A DNA stretch of 64,000 bases from Pseudomonas poae (GTDB lineage: Bacteria > Pseudomonadota > Gammaproteobacteria > Pseudomonadales > Pseudomonadaceae), in contig NZ_JYLI01000005.1 of NCBI RefSeq assembly GCF_001439785.1, forward strand, positions 248,001 to 312,000, in the 5' to 3' direction. Below, one piece after another: positions 34,962 to 45,637 of this stretch (position 1 is its first letter; every line of letters begins with the position of its first letter). The notes under the pieces are model-generated. The model searched no databases. It was not told the DNA's origin and saw nothing but the letters and a program-made list of their open reading frames with translations. Both the position numbers and the translations under genes were made by a program.

Positions 34962-35144
34962 ATGAGCACTGGCAAAGAACAACTGGAAGTGGACGACGAC
35001 CTTGTTGAGTCGGATGACGACGTGGCAGAGACGCCTGTGGTTGAGGTGGCCAAGACCAATTTGAGCAAACGCCGCACCATCGACAACCTCCTGGAAGAGC
35101 GACGCTTGCAAAAACAGTTGGCCGACTACGACTTCGACCTCTGA
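34962..35144 (+). CDS. Small acidic conserved protein (PA3496-like)
   Basis: A 60-residue protein with an acidic N-terminus (VDDDLVESDDDV) and a basic, helical C-terminus (KRRTIDNLLEERRLQKQLADYDFDL). GGAG precedes the ATG. A small gene of this type follows nth in Pseudomonas; its function is unknown. A strong terminator follows. Confidence 0.8.
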   Translation: MSTGKEQLEVDDDLVESDDDVAETPVVEVAKTNLSKRRTIDNLLEERRLQKQLADYDFDL

Positions 35145-35163
35145 TACAACCGGAAACGGCCAG

Positions 35164-35188
35164 AAGCCTCCCTTACGGAGGCTTTTTT
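35164..35188 (+). terminator. Terminator after the small acidic protein gene
   Basis: GCCTCC-CTTAC-GGAGGC followed by TTTTTT. Confidence 0.9.
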
Positions 35189-35218
35189 CTGCCGGTATAG
35201 CGGGGGGCAATGCGTGCC

Positions 35219-35851
35219 TCAGACCAGCCCGTTGCGCTGGGCCAGTTCGATCAGGTCCACCAGTGAGCGCGCGTTGAGCTTTAGCAGCAGCCGCGTTTTG
35301 TAGGTACTGACGGTCTTGTTGCTGAGGAACATGCCGTCTGCGATTTCCTTGTTGGTCTTGCCCCGGGCCAATTGTTGCAACACCATCATTTCGCGCCCGG
35401 ACAGGCGTTCGACCATGTCCGCCTCACTGGCGTTGCCGATGGTGGAGCGCACCGAGTTCAATGCCTGGTTCGGGAAGTAGCTGTAGCCGGAAAGCACCGC
35501 TTTGATGGCACTCAGCAGTTCGGTAAGGTCCTGCTGCTTGCACACGTAGCCCGCCGCCCCAGCCTGCATGCAGCGCATGGAGAAATGGCCAGGCGCCTGC
35601 GAGGTGATCACCAGCACCTTGAACGGCGATGGCTGTTTGCTGGAGGACAGTCGGCAAATAACTTCCAGCCCGTCGAGCTGGGGAATTCCAATATCCAGTA
35701 TCACAATGTCCGGCATATGCTCGCGCGCAAGTTGCAACGCATCGACACCGTTATCGGTCTCTGCAACGACCTCATAACCATGACGTTCCATCAGCATGCG
35801 CACAGCAAGACGAATCACGGGATGATCATCCACGATCAGCACTTTATTCAT
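35219..35851 (-). CDS. NarL/FixJ-family response regulator, EvgA/BvgA-like
   Basis: A 210-residue regulator: receiver domain with Asp8, Asp9 and phospho-acceptor Asp53 (VILDIGIPQLDG), and a LuxR-type helix-turn-helix at the C-terminus (LSGREMMVLQQLARGKTNKEIA). It resembles EvgA/BvgA, partners of hybrid kinases. No kinase gene is adjacent, so the partner lies elsewhere. ATG 35851 is preferred over an in-frame TTG at 35863. The 606-bp gap upstream contains EvgA-type half sites, possibly for autoregulation. Confidence 0.88.
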   Translation of the reverse strand: MNKVLIVDDHPVIRLAVRMLMERHGYEVVAETDNGVDALQLAREHMPDIVILDIGIPQLDGLEVICRLSSSKQPSPFKVLVITSQAPGHFSMRCMQAGAAGYVCKQQDLTELLSAIKAVLSGYSYFPNQALNSVRSTIGNASEADMVERLSGREMMVLQQLARGKTNKEIADGMFLSNKTVSTYKTRLLLKLNARSLVDLIELAQRNGLV

Positions 35852-36194
35852 AAGAAAGTCCAATTTCGCTGTTCGAATTATTCAGAGCAAACACAATAGC
35901 CTAGTCGTTTCCTAGTTGGCATAGTGTTCCCCCCCGAGCAACAGCAAGCAGAGACCCAAGCCACAAAGATATCGGAATCAGCCTACAAAAAAACAACAAT
36001 GAGGATGCATTCGATTTTATGCAGGCTTTCAGACCTTTCCGTACCGGTACATATCTTGAGTGAAATAAGCACCGGCCAAAGGGCGGTCCGTAAACGTGGC
36101 GTACAGGACTTTCAGGAAATGCCCCTTGTTTGCGCCGTTTAAAAGAATGGGCAGGTGAAAACATTCCCTTTGATTCAGTTCCATTTAACATAAG

Positions 36195-36299
36195 TGTTTA
36201 CACCGTAAAATTCCTACAGAAATTTCAGCGCACTACATCCACGCCGTGCTTCTTTGAGTGATTTTTCTGTAGGAGATAGTTCCTGCCAGGGTGTAAACA
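36195..36299. repeat. Nested inverted repeats with EvgA/BvgA-type half sites
   Basis: Outer arms TGTTTACACC (36195) and GGTGTAAACA (36290) and inner arms CCTACAGAAA (36213) and TTTCTGTAGG (36264) are both perfect 10-bp inverted repeats about one centre. TTCCTACA and TGTAGGA resemble the EvgA half site. Nothing coding is visible between 35852 and 36457; AT-rich DNA on the right leads to the argG terminator. Confidence 0.75.
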
Positions 36300-36403
36300 T
36301 TTCATTGCGTTCGTGACACTTCAGCACAAAAAAACACATCAAGAATCTTATGATGAGTAACAAACAAGCGTTAAACACATTACTCGCTATATATTCATTG
36401 CGT

Positions 36404-36440
36404 TCAAAAAAAAGACCCCTTGAATAAGGGGCCTTTTTTT
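36404..36440 (-). terminator. argG terminator
   Basis: CCCCT and AGGGG arms with A7 and T7 flanks, usable on both strands, 18 bases past the argG stop. Confidence 0.88.
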
Positions 36441-36457
36441 CAGATCACCTGGAACAT

Positions 36458-37675
<1,218 letters not shown>

Positions 37676-37804
37676 GCCATCACTCCACGGGGTTGTACGG
37701 AAAGGCGACGATTCTACCGTTCAAAACCGTGAATTTACAGGGGCGCGACAGCAAATGAAGATAAAGCGACAGATTATGTCGACGGCGCGACCGGGGGTCG
37801 CACC

Positions 37805-38713
37805 TTATGAGGTGTGTGCCGGATTGCCCGGAGCGGCGGCCTGCGGTGCCGGTTTCTCGGGGGCAGCCACGCGCTCAAGCTGAATGTTCACGCGACGGTT
37901 GCGCGCGCGGTTGGCCGCATTGGTGTTGGGCGCCAAGGGATAGCTTTCACCATGGAATCGCAGGGTGATCTGCGACTCCGCAATGCCATTGGCCTTGAAG
38001 TAGTCCATCACCGCCAGGGCGCGGCGGCGCGAAACATCGCGATTGGTCAGGCGGTTGCCGCTGTTGTCGGAGTGACCGTTCAACTCCATATGGTTAACCG
38101 TGGGATCGGCCTTAAGGTACGCCAGAATCACTGACAGCTTCTGCTTGGCGGCGGCATCCAGCTCAACGCCACCGCCGGGGAAGCCGACTTCGGTCTGTTT
38201 GACCTGATCGTAATTCATCGGCAACAGCTTGGCGGTGCACAGCTGATAGTCGTTGAAAGCCTTGTTGAATTTCACCGGCAACAGGCGAACTTCCGAGTAA
38301 CCGCCCTCGCGCCCGTAATGGCGCACCGTGGGGCTGCGCCCTTCCAGAAGACCCGTGAACAGACGCCCGGCCTGTGCCTGGGAGCTGTTGAACAGCACAT
38401 CGCCGCTGCCAACCCGCACCGCGCCCAGATTGATATCGCCGCGCCCCGGCTGCCACGGTGCAGCGGCCGCCAGCAGCGTCGCCGAGCCTGCGCCAAGTGC
38501 ACCGTTATAGGCCTTGAGGCGAAACGTCGCCTGCTCGCCGGCCCGGCGCACGAACTCACCCGAGCCGAAATCGGTGATCGGCTGGGTCAGACGGCACTCG
38601 AACTGATCGCCTTCCACCTTCCACTCAATGTTCTCCAGACGGGTCTGGAACGTGAGGGCCATTGCAGGCAGGCTGGCGAACACACTGAGCAGGGCTAGAT
38701 AATGCTGGCGCAC
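37805..38713 (-). CDS. motY: MotY-like OmpA-domain protein of the flagellar motor
   Basis: A 302-residue protein with a signal peptide (about 1-20, ending PAMA), an N-terminal MotY domain that attaches to the flagellar basal body, and a C-terminal OmpA-like peptidoglycan-binding domain (LNGHSDNSGN and RRVNIQLERV). MotY forms the T ring that holds the stator in place. I chose GTG 38713 because GGAG lies six bases before it. Its place between argG and pyrC supports the name. Confidence 0.88.
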   Translation of the reverse strand: MRQHYLALLSVFASLPAMALTFQTRLENIEWKVEGDQFECRLTQPITDFGSGEFVRRAGEQATFRLKAYNGALGAGSATLLAAAAPWQPGRGDINLGAVRVGSGDVLFNSSQAQAGRLFTGLLEGRSPTVRHYGREGGYSEVRLLPVKFNKAFNDYQLCTAKLLPMNYDQVKQTEVGFPGGGVELDAAAKQKLSVILAYLKADPTVNHMELNGHSDNSGNRLTNRDVSRRRALAVMDYFKANGIAESQITLRFHGESYPLAPNTNAANRARNRRVNIQLERVAAPEKPAPQAAAPGNPAHTS

Positions 38714-38869
38714 GGGCGGCTCCACTGGTTTCTACAACACATCAAGGCGTCATACATCGTTAAGGCATACCCCCTGCTATCGGTCGTATCCTGCAAAACT
38801 TGATAGCGAGTGCCTGCAACAGTCTTTTCCGGTAGCATTCCCACCAGATTGACCCGCCTGGAATCCCCA

Positions 38870-39916
38870 ATGTCCGACCGCCTGACCCTGCTGCGTCCCG
38901 ACGACTGGCATATTCATCTTCGCGATGGTGCTGCGTTACCCCACACCGTGGCCGATGTAGCGCGCACGTTTGGCCGTGCCATCATCATGCCCAACCTGGT
39001 ACCTCCGGTGCGCAATGCCGCGCAAGCCGATGCCTATCGCCAGCGCATCCTCGCCGTGCGACCGGCTGGCAGCCGCTTCGAACCGTTGATGGTGCTCTAC
39101 CTCACCGACCGCACCCTGCCTGAAGAAATTCGCGAAGCCCATGCCAGCGGCTTTGTGTACGCCGCCAAGCTGTACCCGGCGGGCGCCACCACCAACTCCG
39201 ACTCCGGCGTGACCAGCATCGACAAGATCCTGCCGGCCATCGAAGCCATGGCGGATGTCGGCATGCCGTTGTTGATCCACGGTGAAGTCACCCGTGGCGA
39301 CGTGGATGTGTTCGACCGCGAGAAGATCTTCATCGACGAGCACATGCGTCGCGTGGTCGAGCTGTTCCCGACGCTCAAGGTGGTGTTCGAGCACATCACC
39401 ACCGCTGATGCCGTGCAGTTCGTCACCGAGGCCTCGGAAAACGTCGGCGCGACCATCACCGCTCATCACCTGCTGTACAACCGCAACCACATGCTGGTGG
39501 GCGGGATTCGGCCGCATTTTTACTGCCTGCCGATCCTCAAGCGCAACACCCACCAGGTGGCTTTGCTGGACGCAGCCACCAGCGGCAGCCCGAAGTTCTT
39601 CCTCGGCACCGACTCGGCACCCCACGCCCAGCACGCCAAGGAAGCCGCCTGCGGCTGCGCCGGTTGCTACACCGCGTTTGCTGCCATCGAGCTGTACGCC
39701 GAAGCGTTTGAACAACGCAATGCGCTGGATAAGCTTGAAGCTTTTGCCAGCCTCAACGGGCCGCGCTTCTACGGCCTGCCGGCTAATACCGACCGCATCA
39801 CCCTGGTCCGCGAAGACTGGACCGCCCCCGCCAGCCTGCCGTTCGGCGAGCTGACCGTCATCCCGCTGCGCGCCGGTGAAACACTGCGCTGGCGCCTGCT
39901 GGAGGAAAGCAAGTGA
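38870..39916 (+). CDS. pyrC: Dihydroorotase
   Basis: A 348-residue class II dihydroorotase for pyrimidine synthesis. Metal ligands are visible in WHIHLRDG (His14, His16), the carboxylated Lys in [14 protein letters not shown], and His in LLIHGE and FEHITT. ATG 38870 fits family length. It is divergent from motY and overlaps rnt by four bases. Confidence 0.97.
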   Translation: MSDRLTLLRPDDWHIHLRDGAALPHTVADVARTFGRAIIMPNLVPPVRNAAQADAYRQRILAVRPAGSRFEPLMVLYLTDRTLPEEIREAHASGFVYAAKLYPAGATTNSDSGVTSIDKILPAIEAMADVGMPLLIHGEVTRGDVDVFDREKIFIDEHMRRVVELFPTLKVVFEHITTADAVQFVTEASENVGATITAHHLLYNRNHMLVGGIRPHFYCLPILKRNTHQVALLDAATSGSPKFFLGTDSAPHAQHAKEAACGCAGCYTAFAAIELYAEAFEQRNALDKLEAFASLNGPRFYGLPANTDRITLVREDWTAPASLPFGELTVIPLRAGETLRWRLLEESK

Positions 39917-40584
39917 GTGAAGACCATTACGACGACGAACACGAGCACAGCGGTGGCGGCTCCCGTCATCCAATGGCCGAGCGGTTTCGTGGCTATCTGC
40001 CGGTTGTCATCGACGTAGAAACCGGTGGTTTCAACTGCGCCACCGACGCTTTGCTGGAAATCGCCGCCACCACCATCGGTATGGACGAGCAGGGATTCGT
40101 GTTTGCCGAACACACGCATTTCTTCCGCGTAGAGCCGTTCGAAGGCGCGAATATCGAAGCCGCCGCCCTGGAATTCACCGGCATCAAGCTCGATCACCCC
40201 CTGCGCATGGCGGTAAGTGAAGAGGCGGCGCTGACCGATATCTTCCGTGGCGTACGCAAGGCATTGAAAGCCAATGGCTGCAAACGCGCGATCCTGGTTG
40301 GCCACAACAGCAGCTTCGACCTGGGCTTCCTGAACGCCGCCGTGGCGCGCCTGGACATGAAGCGCAACCCGTTTCATCCCTTCTCCAGCTTCGATACCGC
40401 TACCCTCGCCGGCCTGGCTTACGGTCAAACGGTATTGGCCAAGGCCTGCCAGGCCGCCGGTATCGACTTTGACGGCCGCGAAGCCCACTCGGCGCGTTAC
40501 GACACCGAGAAAACCGCAGAGCTGTTCTGCGGCATCGTCAACCGGTGGAAGCAGATGGGCGGCTGGGAAGATTTCGGCGACTGA
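39913..40584 (+). CDS. rnt: Ribonuclease T
   Basis: A 223-residue DEDDh exonuclease that trims tRNA and other RNA 3' ends. The motifs are [10 protein letters not shown] (Asp, Glu), [12 protein letters not shown] (Asp), and [14 protein letters not shown] (His, Asp). The start is GTG at 39913 with GGAGGAAA upstream, inside the pyrC stop region. Confidence 0.97.
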   Translation: MSEDHYDDEHEHSGGGSRHPMAERFRGYLPVVIDVETGGFNCATDALLEIAATTIGMDEQGFVFAEHTHFFRVEPFEGANIEAAALEFTGIKLDHPLRMAVSEEAALTDIFRGVRKALKANGCKRAILVGHNSSFDLGFLNAAVARLDMKRNPFHPFSSFDTATLAGLAYGQTVLAKACQAAGIDFDGREAHSARYDTEKTAELFCGIVNRWKQMGGWEDFGD

Positions 40585-40607
40585 GACTCTTCCGGGCGTT
40601 CCTCCCA

Positions 40608-40640
40608 CAAAAAAACCGGCCCTCACAGGCCGGTTTTTTT
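40608..40640. terminator. Bidirectional terminator between rnt and the peroxiredoxin gene
   Basis: ACCGGCC-CTCACA-GGCCGGT flanked by A7 and T7. Confidence 0.92.
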
Positions 40641-40656
40641 GTACCTGGAATCAGGC

Positions 40657-41259
40657 TTACAGCTTGCCAGCGTTCTCGGTCAGGTAAGCCGCAACACCTT
40701 CGGTGGAAGCGGTCATGCCCTTGTCGCCTTTTTTCCAGTTGGCAGGGCAGACTTCACCGTGCTCTTCGTGGAACTGCAGCGCGTCGACCAGACGGATCAG
40801 CTCTTCCATGTTACGGCCCAGCGGCAGGTCGTTGATGATCTGCGAGCGCACAACGCCCTTGTCGTCGATCAGGAACGCGCCACGGAACGCTACACCGCCT
40901 TCGGACTCAACGTCGTAGGCCTTGGCGATCTCGTGCTTCATGTCGGCAGCCATGGTGTATTTGACTTTGCCGATGCCGCCATCGTTGATGGCCGTGTTGC
41001 GCCACGCGTTGTGGGTGAAATGGGAGTCGATGGACACGGCAACCACTTCAACGTTGCGCGCCTTGAAGTCGTCCATGCGGTGGTCCAGAGCGATCAGCTC
41101 GGACGGGCAGACGAAAGTGAAGTCCAGCGGGTAGAAGAACACCAGGCCGTATTTGCCTTTGATGGCTTCAGACAGCTTGAAGCTGTCTACGATTTCGCCA
41201 TTGCCGAGCACTGCAGGTACGTCGAAATCCGGGGCTTGTTTGCCGACGAGTACGCTCAT
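40657..41259 (-). CDS. 2-Cys peroxiredoxin (AhpC/Tsa, Prx1 type)
   Basis: A 200-residue thiol peroxidase with peroxidatic Cys51 in FTFVCPSE and the resolving Cys in GEVCPANW near residue 172. It reduces hydrogen peroxide and alkyl peroxides. It is divergent from bfd, the same layout as PA3529-PA3530 in P. aeruginosa, tying peroxide defence to iron storage. Confidence 0.95.
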   Translation of the reverse strand: MSVLVGKQAPDFDVPAVLGNGEIVDSFKLSEAIKGKYGLVFFYPLDFTFVCPSELIALDHRMDDFKARNVEVVAVSIDSHFTHNAWRNTAINDGGIGKVKYTMAADMKHEIAKAYDVESEGGVAFRGAFLIDDKGVVRSQIINDLPLGRNMEELIRLVDALQFHEEHGEVCPANWKKGDKGMTASTEGVAAYLTENAGKL

Positions 41260-41437
41260 TGGGTATCTCCTGATGTAAGGGTGAAGATTGAAGTAACAGG
41301 ACCGGTGTTGAGTCTGCCGTATTTAAGCGACAGGCCTGTGACGCAGTCACGCTTCGTGAAGACCGGCCATCATACACTGAAAAAACCGTTCGTCAGCGCG
41401 AGGCCCGTGCTGGTGAAATACCCAGCGAATGTACTTT

Positions 41438-41457
41438 GACAATCATTCTCGTTAACA
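41438..41457 (+). promoter_or_regulatory. Fur-box-like site upstream of bfd
   Basis: TGACAATCATTCTCGTTAAC resembles the Fur consensus (AATCATTCTC core). It lies about 45-65 bp before bfd, fitting iron-starvation induction of iron release from bacterioferritin. Confidence 0.7.
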
Positions 41458-41502
41458 TTAAGATCCAATGCATTCAAGCCTCACACCGCGATGGTTCTCC
41501 CT

Positions 41503-41721
41503 ATGTATGTGTGCCTTTGTACTGGCGTCACCGACGGACAAATCCGCGAAGCAATCTATGAAGGTTGCTGCAGCTACAAGGAAGTGCGCGAAACCACGGG
41601 CGTTGCCAGCCAGTGTGGTAAATGTGCCTGCCTCGCCAAGCAAGTGGTACGGGAAACCCTGACGCAACTGCAAACAGCGCAGAGCGCGCTCCCCTACTCA
41701 GCAGAATTTACACACGCTTAA
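41503..41721 (+). CDS. bfd: Bacterioferritin-associated ferredoxin
   Basis: A 72-residue [2Fe-2S] protein with Cys4, Cys6, Cys38 and Cys41 (CLC, then CGKC). It reduces the haem of bacterioferritin to release stored iron. ATG 41503 (MYVCLCTG) is preferred over an upstream in-frame ATG at 41491. A Fur-type box lies upstream and bfrB downstream. Confidence 0.95.
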   Translation: MYVCLCTGVTDGQIREAIYEGCCSYKEVRETTGVASQCGKCACLAKQVVRETLTQLQTAQSALPYSAEFTHA

Positions 41722-41764
41722 ATAAGCGTGTTTTAAAGAACCGGACCTGGAGTCCGGTTTTTTT
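41711..41764 (+). terminator. Two hairpins in tandem after bfd
   Basis: CACGCTT-AAAT-AAGCGTG-TTTT is followed by ACCGGAC-CTGG-AGTCCGGT-T5. Together they should separate bfd from bfrB. Between them and bfrB the 41765-41922 gap is AT-rich and promoter-like, with no certain box. Confidence 0.85.
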
Positions 41765-41922
41765 ATGTCTGTAATTCAATCAGTTAGCGCCGAGACGCGG
41801 AACACAAACATTCTTATTCCGATTAATTTTCATTTATTATTCAATAACTTAGGTTTGACACTAAGGTTTCCGCCGCTCAAACTCCGCCCTATACACAGCT
41901 ATTACAGGGCAGGACCCCAGTC

Positions 41923-42393
41923 ATGAAAGGCGACATCTCAGTCATCCAGCAGCTCAACAAAATCCTTGCCAATGAACTGGTCGCGATCAATCAGTACTTT
42001 CTGCATGCACGCATGTACGACGATTGGGGCCTGGAAAAGCTCGGCAAGCGCGAATACAAAGAGTCGATCAAGGCCATGAAAGACGCCGATGCGCTGATCA
42101 AGCGCATCCTGTTCCTGGAAGGCCTGCCGAACGTGCAGGACCTGGGCAAGCTGAACATCGGCGAACACACTCAGGAAATGCTCAACAGCGACCTGGGCTT
42201 TGAACGCAAGAGTCACAGCGACCTCAAGGCCGCCATTGCCCACTGCGAAACCCACGGTGACTTCGGTAGCCGCGAGCTTCTGGAAGATATTCTGGAAGAT
42301 CAGGAAGAACACATCGACTGGCTCGAAACCCAACTGGGCCTGATCGTCAAAGTCAGCCTGGAGAATTACCTGCAGTCGCAGATGGGCGAATAA
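41923..42393 (+). CDS. bfrB: Bacterioferritin, haem-ligand form with altered ferroxidase site
   Basis: A 156-residue bacterioferritin of normal length. Ferroxidase ligands Glu18, Tyr25, Glu94 and His130 are present, but positions 51, 54 and 127 are Ala, Asp and Gln, where active bacterioferritins have Glu, His and Glu. Met52, the haem ligand, is kept. Bacteria with two subunit types often have one with haem and one with ferroxidase. This gene looks like the haem type and probably co-assembles with a second subunit encoded elsewhere. Confidence 0.9.
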   Translation: MKGDISVIQQLNKILANELVAINQYFLHARMYDDWGLEKLGKREYKESIKAMKDADALIKRILFLEGLPNVQDLGKLNIGEHTQEMLNSDLGFERKSHSDLKAAIAHCETHGDFGSRELLEDILEDQEEHIDWLETQLGLIVKVSLENYLQSQMGE

Positions 42394-42411
42394 CCCACAG
42401 CACGCCGGTAT

Positions 42412-42450
42412 AAAAAAGCCCCGCTCTCTTTCGAGAAGCGGGGCTTTTTA
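42412..42450. terminator. Bidirectional terminator between bfrB and grxD
   Basis: AAAAAAGCCCCGCT and AGCGGGGCTTTTTA arms around a short loop serve both convergent genes. Confidence 0.92.
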
Positions 42451-42461
42451 ATGCAGGCCAA

Positions 42462-42800
42462 TCAAGCGTCGGTCTTGGCCGCTGCACTGGCTGCTGCATC
42501 TTTGACCAGCGCCTGCAACGAACCATCCGCTGCCATTTCAGTGATGATGTCACTGCCGCCGACCAGTTCGCCGGCTACCCACAATTGCGGGAAGGTCGGC
42601 CAGTTGGCGTACTTTGGCAAATTGGCGCGGATTTCAGGATTCTGCAGAATATCCACGTAGGCGAATTTTTCACCGCACGCCATGATGGCCTGGGATGCCT
42701 TTGCGGAGAAACCGCACTGAGGCGCGTTCGGTGCGCCCTTCATGTAAAGCAGAATGGTGTTGTTGGCAATCTGCTCTTTGATCGTTTCGATGATATCCAT
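42462..42800 (-). CDS. grxD: Monothiol glutaredoxin Grx4
   Basis: A 112-residue monothiol glutaredoxin with the CGFS active site (Cys29) and glutathione-site TFPQLWVAGELVGG. With glutathione it carries 2Fe-2S clusters and takes part in iron sensing. The C-terminus is extended and Ala/Lys-rich. Confidence 0.95.
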   Translation of the reverse strand: MDIIETIKEQIANNTILLYMKGAPNAPQCGFSAKASQAIMACGEKFAYVDILQNPEIRANLPKYANWPTFPQLWVAGELVGGSDIITEMAADGSLQALVKDAAASAAAKTDA

Positions 42801-42886
42801 GGAACACCTCGGCTGGAACTTTGCGACTCACAGGTCGGCACGGTGGCGCATTGTAACGCAAAATCCCGGCACAATGCTCTGGCTCC

Positions 42887-44995
42887 TTATGCGGCCGAAA
42901 CCTGCACCGGCACCCCGTTCAACGCGGCGTTGCCAGACAATTCGTCCAACTGCCGCTCGTCAGTCAAGTCGTTGGCGCTCGCTCCGGGCTGGCTGCTGGC
43001 GATTGTCATCCGCACGCCAGGGCGGCCATGACCCCAACCGTGGGGCAGGCTGACCACGCCGGGCATCATCTCCAGACTGGCGACTACCTCAACTTCGATC
43101 ATGCCGATACGCGAGCTGACGCGCACGCGCTGCCCATCGCCCAACTGCCGGCTCGCCAGGTCATCGGGGTGCATATGCAACTGGTGCCGTGGCTTGCCTT
43201 TCACCAGCCGGTGATAGTTATGCATCCACGAATTGTTGCTGCGCACATGGCGACGGCCGATCAGTAGCAGCTCGTCAACCACAGGCGCCGGCTGTGCCGC
43301 AAAACGCACCAAGTCCGCAAGAATCACCGCCGGTGCGGCCTGCACCTTGCCATCTGCGGTTTTCAAACGCGCAGCAAGATTGGCCGACAGCGGCCCCAGG
43401 TCCAGGCCATGGGGATGTTCCGCCAGCATTGCCACCGACAGCTTGTGAGCGGAGGCATCACCATAAGTCCCGGCGCGCAGGCCGGCATCGATCATCTGCG
43501 CCGGCGCCATCGTCGGCTTCAGCGCAACGCCCGTCTGCGCGGCAAAGGCCTTGGCCAAACCGACGAAAATCTCCCAGTCGTGCAACGCACCCGCAGGCTT
43601 TGGCAGGATCGCGCGATTGAAACGGGTAACGTTGCGCACCGCGAACATATTGAACGTGGTGTCGTAATGATCATTCTCCAGCGCCGAGGTGGACGGCAGG
43701 ATCAAGTCGGCATAGCGCGTGGTCTCGTTGATGTACAGGTCGACACTGACCATGAACTCAAGCCCCTCCAGCGCCTGCTCCAACTGGCGACCATTGGGCG
43801 TGGACAGCACCGGGTTGCCGGCCACCGTCACCAGCGCGCGGATTTGCCCGTCGCCGGCGGTGAGCATTTCTTCAGCCAGGGCCGATACCGGCAATTCCCC
43901 CCCGTATTCCGGACGCCCGGAAACCCGACTCTGCCAACGATTGAAATGCCCGCCACCGGTGGACGCCACCAGGTCCACGGCCGGCGTAGTGCACAGCGCG
44001 CCACCCACCCGGTCGAGATTGCCGGTCACCAGGTTGATCAACTGCACCAGCCAATGACACAGCGTGCCGAACGCCTGGGTCGACACCCCCATGCGCCCGT
44101 AGCACACCGCTTTGTCCGCAGCGGCAAAATCACGCGCCAACTGGCGGATCTGCTCAGAGGGCACGGCACATTGGCTGCTCATGGCCTCGGCGGTGAACCC
44201 GGCGATGGCGCGGCGCACCGCCTCAAGGCCTTCAACCGGCAAATGGCTGGTACGGGTCAGATTCTCCGTAAACAGGGTGTTGAGCAGACCGAACAGCAAC
44301 GCCGCATCCCCCCCAGGCCGCACGAACAGATGCTGGTCGGCTATCGCCGCCGTCTCGCTGCGCCGAGGGTCGACCACCACCACTTTGCCACCCCGCGTCT
44401 GAACGGCCTTCAAGCGTTTTTCCACATCCGGCACGGTCATGATGCTGCCATTGGAGGCCAGCGGATTGCCGCCGAGTATCAGCATGAAATCGGTGTGGTC
44501 GATGTCCGGGATCGGCAGCAACAGACCATGGCCGTACATCAGGTGGCTGGTGAGGTGATGGGGCAGTTGATCCACTGAGGTTGCGGAAAACCGATTGCGC
44601 GTCTTCAACAACCCCAGAAAATAGTTGCTGTGGGTCATCAGCCCATAATTGTGCACGCTGGGGTTGCCCTGGTAGACCGCCACCGCATTCTGCCCATGAC
44701 GCGCCTGAATGCCCGACAGACGTTCAGCCACCAGCGCGAAGGCATCTTCCCAAGGGATGGGTTGCCATTGGCTGCCGACGCGCAGCATGGGCTGATGCAG
44801 GCGGTCCGGGTCATTCTGGATATCCTGCAACGCCACGGCCTTGGGGCAGATGTGCCCACGGCTGAAGCTGTCCTGGGCGTCGCCCTTGATGGACGTGATC
44901 GCCAGGCTGCCGTCGTGGGCCTGGGTGGTTTCCAGGGTCAGGCCGCAAATGGCTTCACACAGATGGCAAGCACGGTGGTGGAGAGTCTTGGTCAT
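42887..44995 (-). CDS. Molybdopterin-dependent oxidoreductase, formate dehydrogenase/assimilatory type
   Basis: A 702-residue enzyme of the molybdopterin oxidoreductase family: N-terminal 4Fe-4S ligands in ACHLCEAICG plus Cys in GHICPKA, molybdopterin-binding regions in the middle, and the C-terminal dinucleotide-binding domain (LHMHPDDLASRQLGDGQRV). Redox partner and substrate cannot be read from the sequence; no accessory subunit lies nearby. ATG 44995 places the Cys motif at residue 10; a longer frame upstream has no homology. Confidence 0.85.
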   Translation of the reverse strand: MTKTLHHRACHLCEAICGLTLETTQAHDGSLAITSIKGDAQDSFSRGHICPKAVALQDIQNDPDRLHQPMLRVGSQWQPIPWEDAFALVAERLSGIQARHGQNAVAVYQGNPSVHNYGLMTHSNYFLGLLKTRNRFSATSVDQLPHHLTSHLMYGHGLLLPIPDIDHTDFMLILGGNPLASNGSIMTVPDVEKRLKAVQTRGGKVVVVDPRRSETAAIADQHLFVRPGGDAALLFGLLNTLFTENLTRTSHLPVEGLEAVRRAIAGFTAEAMSSQCAVPSEQIRQLARDFAAADKAVCYGRMGVSTQAFGTLCHWLVQLINLVTGNLDRVGGALCTTPAVDLVASTGGGHFNRWQSRVSGRPEYGGELPVSALAEEMLTAGDGQIRALVTVAGNPVLSTPNGRQLEQALEGLEFMVSVDLYINETTRYADLILPSTSALENDHYDTTFNMFAVRNVTRFNRAILPKPAGALHDWEIFVGLAKAFAAQTGVALKPTMAPAQMIDAGLRAGTYGDASAHKLSVAMLAEHPHGLDLGPLSANLAARLKTADGKVQAAPAVILADLVRFAAQPAPVVDELLLIGRRHVRSNNSWMHNYHRLVKGKPRHQLHMHPDDLASRQLGDGQRVRVSSRIGMIEVEVVASLEMMPGVVSLPHGWGHGRPGVRMTIASSQPGASANDLTDERQLDELSGNAALNGVPVQVSAA

Positions 44996-45171
44996 GGCCA
45001 GTCTCTTTATAGGGGCATTGGGCCAACTATGGGCCGCCGTGGCCTGGTGCACCAGCAACCTTCGCGGCATGAATCGACTGGCATCAGGCCAGGCCATGGC
45101 CAAGAGCATGAGCAAATGTTTCAAAGGTGCGCGCATCGTCGCGGGAAACCGACACAGCCTGGCCTGCCCAT

Positions 45172-45369
45172 AATGCCGTCCAGTTAAGGACAATGTGTGG
45201 GCTTATTGTGGCGAGCGGGCTTGCCCCGCGTTGGGGTGCGAAGCGCCCCCACTCCAGCAAAACGCGGGGTACCTGATACGGCTCAGCGCCTGGTTGTGGG
45301 GCTGCTGCGCAGCCCAACGCAGGACAAGCCTGCTCGCCACAGGGAATCTGCGCTTGACTGAACGGCATT
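45172..45369. repeat. REP-rich palindromic repeat, copy 1
   Basis: Outer inverted arms AATGCCGTCCAGTTAAG and CTTGACTGAACGGCATT enclose TTGTGGCGAGCGGGCTTG and CAAGCCTGCTCGCCACA. Most of the element (45206-45371) recurs at 57157-57323 with few changes. It is non-coding, between the molybdopterin gene and argF. The rest of 44996-45637 shows no gene; the argF promoter must lie at its right end. Confidence 0.85.
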
Positions 45370-45637
45370 AGGCCTGGCCCCGCCGCCGCGCATTGCAAAA
45401 GGTTGCGGCGCCAGTGTACAAATGGCCCGCTGCTGTCAGGAAGTTGTTTTCAAACGCGCTTTGCCGCCCCGCTGAACACCCTTAAAAACCGTAGCCCTAT
45501 TGGTAAGACGCGACATTTAATTATAAGATCGCGCCTTCCCCTATTTCGTCGCCCCGTGCGGCTTTCGCCGCAGGTCTCGCCCGTTGTCACAATAAACAAG
45601 GCTTTGAGTATCTGCGGTCTGTTGCAAAAGGTAGTTA

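Noticed and set aside
35901..36191. A leftward 96-codon frame in the gap between the response regulator and argG
   Set aside because: No ribosome site, no known family, and it covers only AT-rich intergenic DNA.
45084..45398. A leftward 104-codon open frame between the molybdopterin gene and argF
   Set aside because: It runs through the REP-type repeat; its sequence is the repeat translated.
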